Shown: piece by piece, positions 21,343 through 32,905 of the stretch | Position numbering within the stretch: the first letter of the stretch is position 1 | How the letters are laid out: every line of letters starts with the position of its first letter | DNA from: Acanthosepion pharaonis | Taxonomy: Eukaryota > Mollusca > Cephalopoda > Sepiida > Sepiidae | DNA length: 64,000 nucleotides | Assembly (NCBI GenBank): GCA_903632075.3 | Contig: CAHIKZ030003327.1 | Location: 752,501-816,500, forward strand | Reading direction: 5' to 3' | Notes under the pieces: generated by a model | Seen by the model: only the letters and a program-made list of their open reading frames with translations | Told to the model about the DNA's origin: nothing | The model's database searches: none | Made by a program: the position numbers and the translations under genes

Positions 21343-22370
21343 ATGGATGATTTTTAAAATATCGTGGTAGAACTGATAAAATACCAAAATGATCAACAAT
21401 TACAACCACAAGAAAGAATGGAAGAAAAATTGCAAAAGCAATTAGAAAGACAAATAGAGCTCCAGGAACTAATATTGAAAGTAGCGGGGTAGCAATTAGA
21501 TATTGCAAAAGAGGCAACTTTTTCGCAAGAGGCAGTGTGGAATACCATAGAGATTTTCAAATATTCTTTAAATGAGGACAAAAATTTCGAAGATTACTTC
21601 AGAAGACGTAAAGACATCTTTAACATCGACTGTTAAAACTGGACAGAAGCAAAAAGGCTACGTCTATTGCTTAGAAAATTAGGAACTGAAGAATATACAA
21701 AGTTTGTGGATAATATCTTGCCAAAAAAGACGAACGAATTAACATTTGACGAAGCAGTGACATGTCTTAAAGAACTCTTCAGCCCGAAAACACCACTCTT
21801 CCACAGGAGATGGAAATGCATTAACCTGGCAAAAGGCGATAATGAGGATTATTCTACGTTTGCTGTGATCGTAAATAAATATTGTGACGACTTCAAACTA
21901 GCGGAATTAACCACGGACAATTTCAAATGTCTCATCTTTTTTCAAGGGTTAGTTTCAACAAAAGATAGCGAAATGCGCAGAAGAATGCTTTCAAAATTAC
22001 AAAATGAACCGGGTCTAACACTACAACAATTATGGGAAGATTGCCAGAGATGTCTAAATATAAAGAAAGACGCGAAGGACATTGAGGAGTCAGCTGTATC
22101 TCAAAAGTTAAACAAAAGTCTACGTTGTTCACCCTTCCCGGAAAGAAAACAAAGATTCTACAATAATGAAAAAAGATTCTCAACCCACCCCGGAAAAAAA
22201 AAAAACAACAATTTTATAATAAGGACTAATTAGGACGAAAATCGAAGAAAATATAAGCCCCCACCCCATCAGCATGTTATCGATGTGGAGGACTACATTG
22301 AGTGTGGAAAAAAAGGCCACAAGGCATCCCAATGTAGTAATAGAAAAGATACTAGCAGAATAAGAGCTAC
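21343..22370 (+). pseudogene. Gypsy-1 gag, broken
   Basis: Encodes the structural capsid polyprotein. ATG at 21343 starts a glutamine-rich region, interrupted by stops at about 21355, 21490 and 21634. A 188-residue stretch at 21667-22233 remains open and contains the capsid-like helical region (LLRKLGTEEYTKFVD; LTTDNFKCLIFFQGLV). A 12-base A run at 22194-22205 precedes a frame change. Beyond it, CYRCGGLH (22275) and CGKKGHKASQC are halves of two zinc knuckles with the spacer between them lost. Gypsy-2 has a parallel gag at 40419-41160. Confidence 0.85.
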
Positions 22371-22639
22371 TAGGATGCATAACGAAGACAACACTAACAT
22401 TAGGAAAGATGTGGAACTGGAAATTTTAAATTGTTATAATGGAACACACCTATTCTATAGTTAATAGACTCTCCCACCTATAATAAGTAGGAGTAGTAGT
22501 AGCAGTTCGGCTGTGAGTGAGTGAGTCAGTCGATGTAGGACAACCGTTAGTCGGATATTAAAGTATCAGCCACCCCAACTAGATTACTGCGTCATTACCT
22601 ATTATATCAAGTTCCTAACGTTTTGTACGTCGAACCTAT

Positions 22640-22965
22640 TTTAGGATCGACTTAGTACAAATACAAGCCTCCACTGTGAAACCACTACATAACGTAAATA
22701 AAAAGATAAAATTGCAACTAGATTCGGGTTCCTACCTCACGATTATCAACCTAGAGACATGGAGAAAACTCAACAAACCTACCACGTTACATACAAAAAA
22801 AATGCCAAGTTGGTTGCAGGCAAGCGAATAAAATTCGACTGAGAAATAATCGTGAATGTTAAATTTCACGGCAAAACAAAAAAAAAACAACTTAAGATAT
22901 ACGTTATGAAAGATACTGAAAATCTAGTAGTTATCGACTGCATGCAAAAGGTCAACGTTTGGGAT
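22640..22965 (+). pseudogene. Gypsy-1 aspartic protease, broken
   Basis: LQLDSGSYLTIINLETWRKL (catalytic DSG at 22721-22729) is the retropepsin active-site motif. After a stop at about 22834, a second frame gives the C-terminal half with ENLVVIDCMQKVNVWDLP, where the family normally has an LxGxDWL-like motif. The enzyme would mature Gag-Pol, but the two halves are now out of frame. The gypsy-2 equivalent also has a stop right after DSG. Confidence 0.8.
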
Positions 22966-23712
22966 CTACCTATCAGCTCTTTTTGCAAAAAGTTAGAGGT
23001 TGAACCATTAGATGCTATAAAATTAAAGGAAGAATTATATAACCAATTTCCTGAGGTATTTTCGAGCGGGTTGGAACGATGCAACAAATTGAAGGTCAGA
23101 ATTGAATTAAAGGAAAACGTCCAACCAGTTCTTAAAAAGAAGCGAAACGTACCGTTCGCTACTATAGAAAAAATAGACAAAGATTTGGAGAGACTTGAAC
23201 AAACTGGGATTCTTTCAAAAATAGAGTTTAGCGAGTGGGCGGCGCCGGTAGTTTATGTAAAAAAGAAATCAGGAGAAATCCGCGTTTGCGCAGATTTTTC
23301 GACGGGGCTTAACAAGGCTATAAAAGATCATCATTACCCACTACCGAGCTCAGAGGAGCTATTTACAAAGCTCAACGGCGGTAAGATATTTTCAAAAATA
23401 GATCTAAGTGAGGGTTATTTACAAATCTCAGTACAAAAAGTGAGTACGAAAACCCTTTGCATTAAGACGCACGAAGGGTTGTACAAATTCAACAGACTAC
23501 CATTCGGAGTAAAAGTTGCACCAGCAATTTTTCAGCAAACGATGGACACAATGCTCACGGGCCAGAATTTCGCGACCGCTTATCTGGATGCCATTCTAAT
23601 TAAGAGCGACAATGTTGAAGAGCACACATCACACATAAAGGAAGTTTTCAGAAGACTTCAGGACTTTGGATTCAAAGTAAAAGGAGAAAAGTGTGATTTT
23701 TTCTTAAATTAA
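22966..23712 (+). pseudogene. Gypsy-1 reverse transcriptase, active site altered
   Basis: The open stretch that includes 22966-23712 covers the RT fingers and palm. Visible motifs are SEWAAPVVYVKKKSGEIRVC, IFSKIDLSEGYLQI (first catalytic Asp), LPFGVKVAPAIFQQTMDTML and AYLDAILIKS at 23578-23607. The usual YLDD is YLDA, so one of the two adjacent catalytic aspartates is lost (GAT GCC at 23587-23592). A stop at 23710 cuts the connection to RNase H. The same frame resumes with KYLGQIINENGRKPGP. Confidence 0.93.
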
Positions 23713-24460
23713 ATTAAATACTTAGGTCAGATAATAAATGAAAATGGCAGGAAACCGGGCCCATAGAGGGCATCGGCGATTAAAAATATGCCTGAACCAA
23801 AAAATGTTGCAGAACTACAAAGTTTCCTGGGCCTAGCTAATTACTATGGCGAATTTATTGATAATATGCATAAACTGAGGGCCCCACTAAATGAGTTACT
23901 AAAAAAACAGAATATTTGGAATTGGACAGAGGACAGTAAAAAAGCATTTAAGGAAATAATACAAAAATTAACTTCGGAGTTAGCATTGACACATTTCGAC
24001 CCCGAACTCGAAATCATTATTGCAAGTGACGCGAGCTCACATGGGGTAGGTGCGTGTATTCTACACAAGATGCGGAACGGTAGAAACAAACTCGTTGCAC
24101 ACGCATCTAGATCATTATTACCGGCGGAGAGAAACTATTCAGGAGACATTGGGCATAATTTTTGCAGTAACTCGTTTTCACAGATATATTTATGGGAGAG
24201 AGTTCGCGCTCCAAACAGACCACAAACCACTTCTTACGATTTTCCGTTCAAAAAAAGGTCTACAAGTCTATACAGCGAACAGACTTTTAAGATGGGGAAC
24301 TGTGTTACTAAACTACAATTTCAAACTTGAGTTCATACCATCAAAGAAAATAGGACACGCTGATGGACTATCGCGGTTAATACCTGCGAAAGGCGAACCG
24401 TTAGAAGATTCGGTAATTGCAGCATTACAAGCTGAAGATGAAATCAGTAAGTTATTATGC
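23713..24460 (+). pseudogene. Gypsy-1 RNase H domain, frameshifted
   Basis: After a further stop at about 23764, the frame gives LQSFLGLANYYGEFI (connection) and EIIIASDASSHGVGACILHK (first RNase H Asp). A frameshift near 24140 moves it to ETLGIIFAVTRFHRYIYGRE, FALQTDHKPLLTIF and HADGLSRL. These are the standard gypsy RNase H signatures, including the TDHKPL motif. The domain would degrade the RNA strand during cDNA synthesis. Confidence 0.9.
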
Positions 24461-25622
24461 AATACAATAAAGGAACTACCTGTAACGCTGCTAGAGATAA
24501 GACAAGAAGCAGAAAGAGATGATTTTATTCAGAATACCAAGAAAAAAATAGAGGAATTTAGCAGACAGTTTCTCAATCAGTGACAACATATTATTGTATA
24601 ACGAGAGAGTAGTAATACCGAAGTCACCACGAAGACGGATCTTGAAAGATTTTCACTTAGGACATCCTGGAAAAAACCGGATGAAATCACTTATGAGAAG
24701 TTTTGTCTACTGGCCGAACATGGACGATGATATTACGCAAATGGTGGAAAGTTGCAAAGGTTGTGCTGCTGCGGCGAAAGCACCAGCCTCTATACAAAAG
24801 CCATAGCCTAAAGACGACAGACCGTGGTCCAGAATTCACGTGGATTACGCAGGACCCATTGAAGGTTGCTACTATTTAATAACAGTAGACAGTTTCAGTA
24901 AATGACCAGAGGTTTCCAGATTTAAACAGACGACGACAGAAAATACCATAAACTGTTTACACGAACTATTCGCGAGATTTTGCGTCGCAGATTGTTTGGT
25001 AAGCGATAACGGCACACAATTTACCTCCAGTGACTTCAAAGAATTTTGTGAGACATATCAAGTAAAGCATATCAAGATAGCTCTGTACCACCCGAGGTCG
25101 AACGGACAAGCTGAAAGATTCGTTGACAAAATAAAAAGAGCGTTAAAAAAAGCCGAGGATGTACCGACGATAAAAGCGATACAACAGTTCCTCCAAGTGT
25201 ACAGAATAACACCTAACGTGAACACGCCATCGGGTCTTTCACCAGCGGAATTGATGTTTGCTCGGAGAATAAGGTCTGTGTTTGACAAATTATTGCCAAA
25301 CAAGAACAAAAACCAGTATACACCTATTGTACCCAAGAGATCATTTAAACCTGGAGAACGGGTTTACTTTAGAATGTTTAGAAACAATATGGCTTACTGG
25401 GAGCCTGGAACAGTAATTAACAGATTAGGAAATCTAATGTACACAGTACAAGGCGAGAAGTTTTCACATAGAAGACATATCGACCAGTTACAAAAAAGAC
25501 GGGTTGAGGAGCCAATCTCGTCACCCGCAGAAAACGACGATTCTATGGATGCAATCTTCGGAGCGTTTGAGATCCAAAGACAACAGGAAGACACAGTAAG
25601 AGAAAGTTTACCAAATCTCTGA
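24461..25622 (+). pseudogene. Gypsy-1 integrase, two in-frame stops
   Basis: The N-terminal zinc region is readable as DFHLGHPGKNRMKSLMRSFV, YWPNMDDDI and ESCKGCAA. The core shows IHVDYAGPIEG (first D), CLVSDNGTQFTSSDFKEF (second D) and PRSNGQAERFVDKIKRAL (E). The C-terminal part has FKPGERVYFRMF and WEPGTVINRLGNLMYTV, a GPY/F-like region. Stops TAG at 24804 and TGA at 24903 interrupt an otherwise single frame. The last 208 residues (24996-25622) are open. Confidence 0.93.
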
Positions 25623-25669
25623 CTATCGACCATAAGAGAAAAAATACTAACTGACCCCAAAAGGGATCT

Positions 25670-25680
25670 AAAGAAGGGGG
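25670..25680 (+). other. Gypsy-1 polypurine tract
   Basis: AAAGAAGGGGG lies directly before the 3' LTR, the expected plus-strand primer position. Confidence 0.85.
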
Positions 25681-26053
25681 TGTTATGCGGTCCACCCCTT
25701 TTTCATACAAGTGGACTCGACCAGTGTGTACTTGTACTGCTGCCAGTGAATACCCGGGAGATCGAGTGAGTAACAGAGAGATACACTGATACAGTGAACA
25801 GTGAGAGGGTAAGAGTGTGAGGTAACCGCTTTGTAGGAGACACAGTTGCTAGCACGTAGACTCAGAAGGAAGTCATACTTCGATACTGAATTTCCCAGAC
25901 TGTATATATATATTATTATTGCTACTAACCGCATTTCTGGATCTACTAACCGTATTACCAATTGTATTATTGCGTCAATACATTTATTTGCTATATTTCA
26001 TTCCTGCGTTTGTCATTCATTTGAGACCGGATTACATCCCGGAATCCACAACA
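25681..26053 (+). repeat. Gypsy-1 3' LTR
   Basis: Starts TGTTATGCGGTCCACC and ends CGGAATCCACAACA. The flanking ATTAC at 26054 pairs with ATAAC at 20708. Confidence 0.93.
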
Positions 26054-26214
26054 ATTACAATACTGGCCTTGACGTATGAGAGTCAGACAACTCAGTTCCT
26101 AGGAACCAAAAGCCATACAGCTGCACATATGATCTGATTAGACTGGTGAAGGCTTTGTGCAGAACCAACCAAACCTTTTGGAAGAGTTGAATGTCACAAG
26201 GTCCTCAATCGATC

Positions 26215-26440
26215 CTCCGCAAAGTTTTGAATTCAGAGTTATCCTTCTTCTAGAATAGTTCCTACCCAAGGCTATAGAACCCAGTCTCTCCTGCTATTTA
26301 CCCATAGCTGAAGTGGCTAAGGTGGTGGGGAACAAGATTCATACTTTTCCCAAGGGTAGTAAGACGTAAGAGAATGCAATGGATTCGACTGGAATTCGAA
26401 CTAGGCAATCCGAGCCTCTATCCATTGCCGCCTAAATAAT
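26215..26440 (-). repeat. tRNA-Arg-derived SINE
   Basis: The minus strand has GCGGCAATGGATAGAGGCTC, GTTCGAATTCCAGTCG (B-box region), CAGCTATGGGTAAATAGCAG, GAGACTGGGTTCTATAG and TTCTAGAAGAAGGATAAC. This is the same block order as at 2872-3110. Confidence 0.7.
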
Positions 26441-26814
26441 AATAATAATAATAATATATACAAAATTTTTCAGCACTTTTGTTTCGCCGTTAAATTTTAA
26501 TTGTATACATAATGATTTTTTTGCTAAAGGGTTGTTTGTATATGAATACGTCGTATTGAAATACAATTTTAAAATATTATTCTTAATTTTAATTGCTAAT
26601 ACACTATACTTACTTTAAAACAAATAAATGAATATAATTAGTAAAATTATTTTAAAATTATCATTAAATATCAAATATAAATATGTATATTTCATTTGAC
26701 AGATTATTTAAAAACATTACTTAAAGAAAGTTTTTAACAATGTCGGCAAAGAATATCCATTTCATTTCTTTGATTAAGTCAAGTTTTATATTTTATAAAC
26801 CTAGTAATATGTAG
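26441..26814. other. No gene seen
   Basis: AAT repeats at 26434-26456, then very AT-rich sequence. Confidence 0.4.
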
Positions 26815-27000
26815 TTTCACATGTATGGACAAAGAACATGTGTCATTTAATGACCTACATATTCTAGATTTTCTTATTAATTTTCATTTCAGTGTAGGTG
26901 TTTTTTTATTTCTTTTAAGTGCCAGAAATATTTCAATAGGGACGTCTGATTTCAATATTTATTTATCCTAAAAGAACTTTGATGTTGGTTGAAAAGCTTT
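26815..27000 (-). pseudogene. Possible retroelement C-terminal fragment
   Basis: Minus-strand bits LKYFWHLKEIKKH and TYTEMKI resemble the LSKYFWSLKDTNK region at 13.4 kb. Very decayed. Confidence 0.3.
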
Positions 27001-27094
27001 TTGAATTCATGTCTTGTGCGGTGTAGAATTTTACGTTGTCTGTATTCTCAATAGATGAGATATTGCATTGGTACACTAATTATCTTATAGACTT

Positions 27095-27290
27095 GTGGAC
27101 ACCATGTAAGCATGTGACATCCTTGGAAAGTGACTAGAAATCATAGCACGGATTAACGCTGGCCTTCCGATTGAAATTGGATAAGCGGAAATGTTCGCAA
27201 GCCGTCACTGGTTGTGCTAGAATGAAGAGACAAGTCATCGTAACAAAGGCTTTGAGCCTACCTGCCTTTTTCAAATTGTTGAATTATGTA
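27095..27290 (+). repeat. tRNA-derived SINE, family 2, 3' part
   Basis: ACGCTGGCCTTCCGA, AAGCCGTCACTGGTTGTGCT, AAGTCATCGTAACAAAGGCT and TTGAGCCTACC parallel the 3' half of the copies at 11.8 and 52.3 kb. Confidence 0.55.
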
Positions 27291-28086
27291 TTGTTTCGTT
27301 GTTCGAAGTTGAGAAGGTGTCGTGTGTTGACGAACAAAAATTACAGGTGAAACTTTTTTTGAAAATAGACAAATAAAAGAATGAAATAAAATGTTTATTC
27401 TATCGGGAATAATTTTGTATAGCGAATGTTCAAGAATAGTAGAAATTCAAGAAAAGTTCTTATGATAGTCTTTGTATAAAACGAAGAAATGGTTGAGCTA
27501 ACTTTGCTGGTGAGTTAAAGAGTGATTAGGGGTGTTTTGTCCAAGTCATAATCATGCAGCACGCTATGAAAAACGACAAGCCTTTTAGGATCCACTCAAC
27601 ATATTTCCAGTTTATTTTCTAATCATGGCAAAAAGTTATTATCCGCTGCAAGGGGTTTCAACGCAGGTGTATCGGGTGAAACCATGTGCAGCGCCAGCTA
27701 CACTGTTGAACAAGCTAGTATATGCCCGCTCTTCCATAAACTTTTAAAATGACCGGTCAGTTTAGTTGCATTATAAAACTACAAGTAAGCCATGTGGGTG
27801 TTGAAAAGGTCTGTGAAAAAAGAGATTGTCTAACCCCCAAAGAAGATTGGTGTGCTCGGAAAGGAATACACGGCATTTAACCCTTTTTTTTGTTACTACC
27901 TTTTGCTGCTTTAAACCACAAGCACCGGTGAGAAGAAAGATGGAGCCTTATAATCCAAATTTCTGTAAAGATTTCTGATTATCCTACTTGTAAAATCTTC
28001 ACATGCAGCCAATGCGGCATCACAGGTCTCTCTTGAATTGGCTTTTTTAGTTATCTCCGGGCGTGTTCAATATATTTAATGCCAAG

Positions 28087-28088
<2 letters not shown>
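27291..28088. other. No gene confirmed
   Basis: A short plus-strand stretch at about 27985-28075 could encode a peptide faintly like the ZBED/GTF2I-repeat region of hAT-derived proteins (HAANAASQVSLELAFLV). That is too little to call. Confidence 0.3.

Positions 28089-28143
<55 letters not shown>
28089..28143. repeat. (TA)n microsatellite
   Basis: About 27 TA units, followed by a GT-rich run. Confidence 0.97.
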
Positions 28144-28145
<2 letters not shown>

Positions 28146-29109
28146 CCTTGTGTGTGTGTGCGCGTGCATGTGTGTATGTATGTCGTTGGGAGGATATTTC
28201 CTACTTAAGAATAAAAATCATAGCCGTCAGTTTATTGGGACTCAGCTGGGAATTGCGCTCCTGTGAATGAGAAAGGAAACAAAAAAGAAACAATCCTTAA
28301 TAATCAAAATTCTAATCTCCTTTGATAAAATTTTTCTTGCCTCAACTAGACGCTCCTTGGGGTATCTACAACAGATTTTATCTTTATTTGATGTCTATAT
28401 TTTGTTTCCCATTTTTCAGTGGTGGGGGGGGGTCTTTTTATTCCCACTCGTCTTGTCGATATTCCTGCCCAAAGTACTTTTAAAATTCTTCGAAGAAAAG
28501 ATCGAAGTTTGAGAATTTTCAATGCCTCTAGTCTTCTTGAATTCTTCGCAAAAGCACCTGCTGTGACGAGGCCGTTCGCATTATTCTCAATTTCGAAAAT
28601 TAATTCTTTTAACGGAAGATAATAAAAGAAATTCTTCTTTTTTGATTATCTAGAAATAAAAGTATAAATTTACCGAATTTACATTATTGTTGATGAAAAA
28701 TAGACTTACTGTTTCCGGATTATTGCAAAATAAATTCCCGTCAGATACGGCGACAGTTGAAAAAAAAGTCATAAATAGAAGAAAGAATATCAGGTTACGG
28801 TGCAAATTAATCATACTTACTACTTCCCAAAATCTGACGGAAGCAGAGGACACCATAATTTTGTTATTTTGTTTATTTATTTATTTTTTTTATCCTTTTT
28901 TGATCGTGGGGAAAAATTTTAACGTGTAATATGTCTAGAATTTTAGACACGCATCGGTCACTTTATTAAATGTTCTCTTCTAATACTGGGTTGGACACGA
29001 TATTTTCACCCTAAGCAAGGCAATAAAGCCACAATAGCGCAAGGGATTTCTTGAGTGTGAGAGAATATGAGGAAAAAGAATAAATATTACGGGTAGAGAA
29101 CAATAAAAA
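28144..29109. other. No gene seen
   Basis: Unassigned; several T and A homopolymers. Confidence 0.4.
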
Positions 29110-29560
29110 AGCAGAACATAACGATCGACATTACATCGTCTTTAGAACCGCATCAATTATATTTGGAATTCTGGAAGCATCTTTTGAAATTTAGCCCTAT
29201 GCTGTTTTTATAGCATCCCACAATACATCTACATGATCTGGATTCGAATCTCCATTTCCATCACACCCCAAAGAGGATCGGTGGTGGCTACTTTAACACA
29301 TAAACACATTGCTGTGTTCCATGAACCTTTTGCTATGATTTTTTAATTTGTGATACGGTGCCTGATCCCATTGGAAGTCTGACCTATGGATGGCTGCATT
29401 GTAGTCATAAACAGAATCTCGTGGCCAGTCACAATACCGAGGTAGGCTTGGCATTTAAATGAAATTCTCTTGTTACAAAGTCCCCCAATGCATTTTAAAA
29501 AACACATCTTCATACCATTACATCACCGCCACCAAGATGAACAGTTGATACAGTCAAGGA
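29110..29560 (-). pseudogene. Tc1-like transposase relic
   Basis: The minus strand reads VHLGGGDVMVWRC (the family has GGGSVMVWGC, next to the middle of the DDE core). Far downstream come SNPDHVDVLWDAIKT and PNIIDAVLKT, in the place of the SPDLNPIExxWxxLK and C-terminal helices. Stops and shifts are frequent, and no terminal repeats were identified. Confidence 0.5.
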
Positions 29561-29642
29561 TAGATTAAGATATTTTATGCCAGTATTGATCAATAAAACC
29601 ATGTTGGTCAGAGGATTTTACTTCGGAGAAGAAAAAAACAGG

Positions 29643-29652
29643 ATATATATAC

Positions 29653-29722
<70 letters not shown>
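29643..29722. repeat. (TA)n microsatellite
   Basis: About 38 TA units. Confidence 0.97.
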
Positions 29723-29724
<2 letters not shown>

Positions 29725-29822
29725 AAGTCTAGTATTGGTGTATACGGTATAAATTCCAATAACCAAAAAAAATACGAATCTTAAAAGAGTGCTCAATACA
29801 GAGTAGAGTAAATATAATTTAT

Positions 29823-30018
29823 TCGAAAATTATAACATAAATATGACATAAATTCACTACAAAAATAGACATTTTGTTTCCACACTTCTGGTGTCTTATC
29901 AAGTGATGGTGTTAAATGTAGAATAATGAGTTTTAAAAGGTTCAAATCAATCAAACACTTCTCGCTAGGAGAAACGCTGTTATATAAGCTTCAATGACCA
30001 ATAAAAAATACAAGTATA
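29823..30018 (-). repeat. Dispersed repeat family A carrying a hammerhead fold
   Basis: The minus strand follows the same order as the plus strand at 31330-31556 and 57098-57258: GAAGCTTATATAACAGCG, TTTGATTGATTTGAACC, TCTACATTTAACACCATCAC, then the ribozyme and an ATAATTTTCGAATA end. A TA tract lies at the head side. Confidence 0.8.
29852..29907 (-). ncRNA. Hammerhead ribozyme fold, family A
   Basis: Minus strand: stem I ATCAC paired to GTGAA (4 of 5), core TTGATAA, stem II GACAC/GTGTG (the last pair disturbed), GAAA, stem III CAAAA/TTTTG with a 7 nt loop, and TA at the cleavage position. Core positions 3 and 8 are U and A instead of C and G. Confidence 0.65.

Positions 30019-30019
<1 letters not shown>

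Positions 30020-30075
<56 letters not shown>
30020..30075. repeat. (TA)n microsatellite
   Basis: About 27 TA units. Confidence 0.97.
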
Positions 30076-30081
<6 letters not shown>

Positions 30082-30239
30082 CATATATGTATAGTGTTTT
30101 TGGAATGTATTATCTATGCTAAATATAGTCAACTTTCCTTTGATTGTGGTTTTAAAATTGCTTGTGAACTTAATAATCAACAGTTGTGTTTTGTTACATT
30201 TTAATCTTGTATGGAATTTTAGCTCTTTATTGTCATTTG

Positions 30240-30385
30240 AATAATATTGTTAGTATATGTGTAGGTTTATGTATGTATATATGTTTGCATGTCTGTATAT
30301 CTATATATTTGTTTATATATTTGTATATATATTTTTCAATATATATATATATATTTATGTACATATTTGTATATCGCTATGTATA

Positions 30386-30438
<53 letters not shown>

Positions 30439-31060
30439 ATGTGTATGCGTATGCATGTGCGTAGGTATATTTATGTATCTTTCTATTAGTAGTGATAAAT
30501 GTGTGTACACATACGTATGTATATTTTTTTAAATATTGTTATATATGTGTACTCGTGTATGTGTACTCATGCGTATATAAGTATATATTATATATTTATA
30601 TATATTTGTGAGTTTATGATTTTTCTTTTTTATATATTAGTTTTACTTTAAGTGTTACTTTTTGCGGGACATTTGAATTTGGTGTTTTCTTATGTGTGTG
30701 TACTCGTATATATTTATTTTTCTACCTATTTATATATATATATATTAGTGCTTTTTTAATAGAATGTTTGAATTCGTTTACTAACACTTTCAAATTTGAA
30801 TATGTGCTGGTGTGTATATGTGTGTGTCTTTATTAATGAGTGTATGATCGCTTATATATGCCTTTCATTGTATGTATATGTTGTCGGTTTTTTTTAAGGG
30901 TTGTGGACATCTATTTCCTGTTTCGTTCCTGTTTTTGCATGTTTATATATTTAAGTATGTCTACGTGTTTGTGCATTATAATCTGCTTGTGTATGTATTG
31001 TCTTTTGCAAGATTTCACCCTCCCCTTTGCATATCACCACTTCAACTCTACCTAAGCCGT
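30240..31060 (+). repeat. Degenerate TATG/TATA low-complexity region, T/G skewed
   Basis: Long run of interrupted TATG, TGTG and TATT motifs with few A-C-rich stretches on the plus strand. A clean TA tract lies at 30399-30428. It reads as open frames in several phases only because stop codons are sparse. Confidence 0.7.
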
Positions 31061-31329
31061 AACGAAGCTTAACACAATATTAGATTTTAACGTTTGCTTT
31101 AACTGAATTTTTGGCCTTTCAATTAAAACAAAATAAATAACAAAACGTACGTATTTTTTCCTCAGGTTCTTTAAATAATTTTATATTATTTTAAACTTAA
31201 TACAGATTAAATTTAAAATTTATCATGGGTAATTATTAATTTTCAATTTTATAGTAACATTTAATATTAATTAATTCTAATTTCTATTTTAGTCTAACCT
31301 TAACATTAAAGCATTAATTATTATAACCA

Positions 31330-31552
31330 AGGATCGTTGTCAAGTTTTTTGAATTCTCGTATACTTGTATTTTGATTAGTCATTGTAGCTTATATAACAG
31401 GGTTTCCCCTAACAAGGGGTGTTTGGCCTATTTGAACCTTTTAAAACTCTTTATTCTACATTCAACACCATCACTTGATAAAATACAAGAAGTGTTGAAA
31501 CAAAATGGCTATTTTTGTAGTTATTTTAACATATTTATGCTATAATTTTTCG

Positions 31553-31556
<4 letters not shown>
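31330..31556 (+). repeat. Dispersed repeat family A carrying a hammerhead fold
   Basis: Blocks: GTATACTTGTATTTTGATTA, GTAGCTTATATAACAGGGTT, ATTTGAACCTTTTAAAA, TTCTACATTCAACACC, then the ribozyme and ATAATTTTTCGAATA. It runs directly into the TA tract that borders mariner copy 2. Confidence 0.8.
31470..31524 (+). ncRNA. Hammerhead ribozyme fold, family A
   Basis: Stem I ATCAC/GTTAT (4 of 5), core TTGATAA, stem II AATAC/GTGTT, GAAA, stem III CAAAA/TTTTG, TA at the cleavage position. Stem II differs from the 57.2 kb copy (GACAC/GTGTT) at two places but still pairs: G-U becomes A-U, and C-G becomes U-G. This supports a conserved RNA fold. Confidence 0.7.

Positions 31557-31557
<1 letters not shown>

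Positions 31558-31641
<84 letters not shown>
31558..31641. repeat. (TA)n microsatellite
   Basis: About 42 TA units, adjoining the left mariner terminal repeat. Confidence 0.98.
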
Positions 31642-31643
<2 letters not shown>

Positions 31644-31644
<1 letters not shown>

Positions 31645-32903
31645 GGTGAGATGGATAAATTGTCGTCTAAATTAAGAAAAAATGAAAATAAAACTGACAC
31701 CTCATTTTAAAAGATATATTGACCAAAATTACACAAAAGATTTTGAAATACTAAAGAGTAACTGTATTCAATAAAATCGCCATTGTCTTCAACCATGGCA
31801 TCTTGAAGACTTCAGAATCTCCTGCAACTCTTCGGAGTGGACTACTTGTTTAAGTTGTTGAATCCTACCCTAATCCTTGCTTTCAGTTAATACTTGGTGT
31901 CACACGGAGTTTTTTGGTTCGCTCAACTCCGCCCCACACACATAATAATCAGTGGGGTTGTAGACTGGGGAGCTAGCTGGCCAGATTAAGTGGTCATGTG
32001 GTCGCGGACATTTTCTGAAAGCTATGACTGAGTTCTGTTGCTTATGTGGCATGGGACAGAGTCTTATTGCCTGACGTAGTGCATTCCATCAGCCACCCTC
32101 TTGACCCAGGGAACCACCACCCCCTGAAGACACATGCTGTAGGCCTATGATCCTGTGGGTAGAAGGATGGAAAGCATAACGCCGCCATCACTTGTGATTT
32201 CTCCCAACACTATGAAGTTGACTGGGTACTAAGATTTCATCACTCTGCGTACATCATTTGGGGACACAAATAACCAATGGTTGTTCTGTGTGTTTATCAT
32301 CTTATCTTGGCGGAATATTTCTCGTCTCAGAAAAACTAAAGCATTTTCGGTTGGAGGAGATGCTTGATTTTGTTCAAAAGCTTCGTAGCGCAGACTTTAC
32401 TCGTTTCCTTCATGGCTTGTTATAAGGTGTCTCCCTTTCTCATCTTATATGACAAATACCGAATGTCTGCTTCCGCAGCATGCCTGATAAGAAACTTCCG
32501 TGTCCCTGGTTACGATGTTGATTGACTTGCTTGGATCGTTGTTCATCATGGCCTGGATTTCACCAAATAAACCAGGAGTACTTTTCTCATCTGAACGAAC
32601 AAAGTGATTTTTTCGAGCTGCCGTGCCATCGAGATCACAATTAGACTCCTTCAACTTTTTCCAAATCATCTGATCTATCCTCATATTCACACCCAATGAC
32701 TCGGAAATATTCGTATTTGAGCTTCGAGCGCAAATGCTAAGCAGTACATCATGCCGTTTACCAATTTCCGGCGGATTAAATTGTGTCATGATACTCTTTT
32801 TCTCACAGACGGTGACCAACTGACGTTACTATACAGTACAGTTGAAAACCAACGTTCATGAGCGAAACTAAAAATATAAAATGGCGCCAATTTACTCATC
32901 GCA

Positions 32904-32905
<2 letters not shown>
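31644..32905 (-). mobile_element. Mariner-superfamily (DDxD-type) transposon, near full length
   Basis: A 1262 bp element with terminal inverted repeats GGGTGAGATGGATAAATTGT and, reversed, AGGTGCGATGAGTAAATTGG. The transposase runs on the minus strand. N-terminus at 32819-32445: MTQFNPPEIGKRHDVLLSIC, ARSSNTNISESLGVN and MIWKKLKES, a helix-turn-helix. The C-terminus near 31980 reads SPVYNPTDYYVCG and ends near 31775 in a frame matching NNGDFVE of copy 1. The third acidic residue lies in TDYYV. Frame breaks make it inactive. Both ends lie in TA tracts, consistent with TA target preference. Confidence 0.85.

Larger units (their letters stand above)
20713..26053 (+). mobile_element. Gypsy-1: Ty3/gypsy LTR retrotransposon, inactivated
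   Basis: A 5.34 kb element with two LTRs (361 and 373 bp), a repeated leader, gag with zinc-knuckle remains, aspartic protease, RT, RNase H, integrase and a polypurine tract, in that order, all on the plus strand. The order protease-RT-RNase H-integrase is diagnostic of Ty3/gypsy. Integrase is of the HHCC/DDE type. The LTRs differ at about 15 aligned positions plus two small indels, so the insertion is not recent. In-frame stops, frameshifts and an altered RT active site make it non-autonomous. Reading frames are described in the separate entries. Confidence 0.95.
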
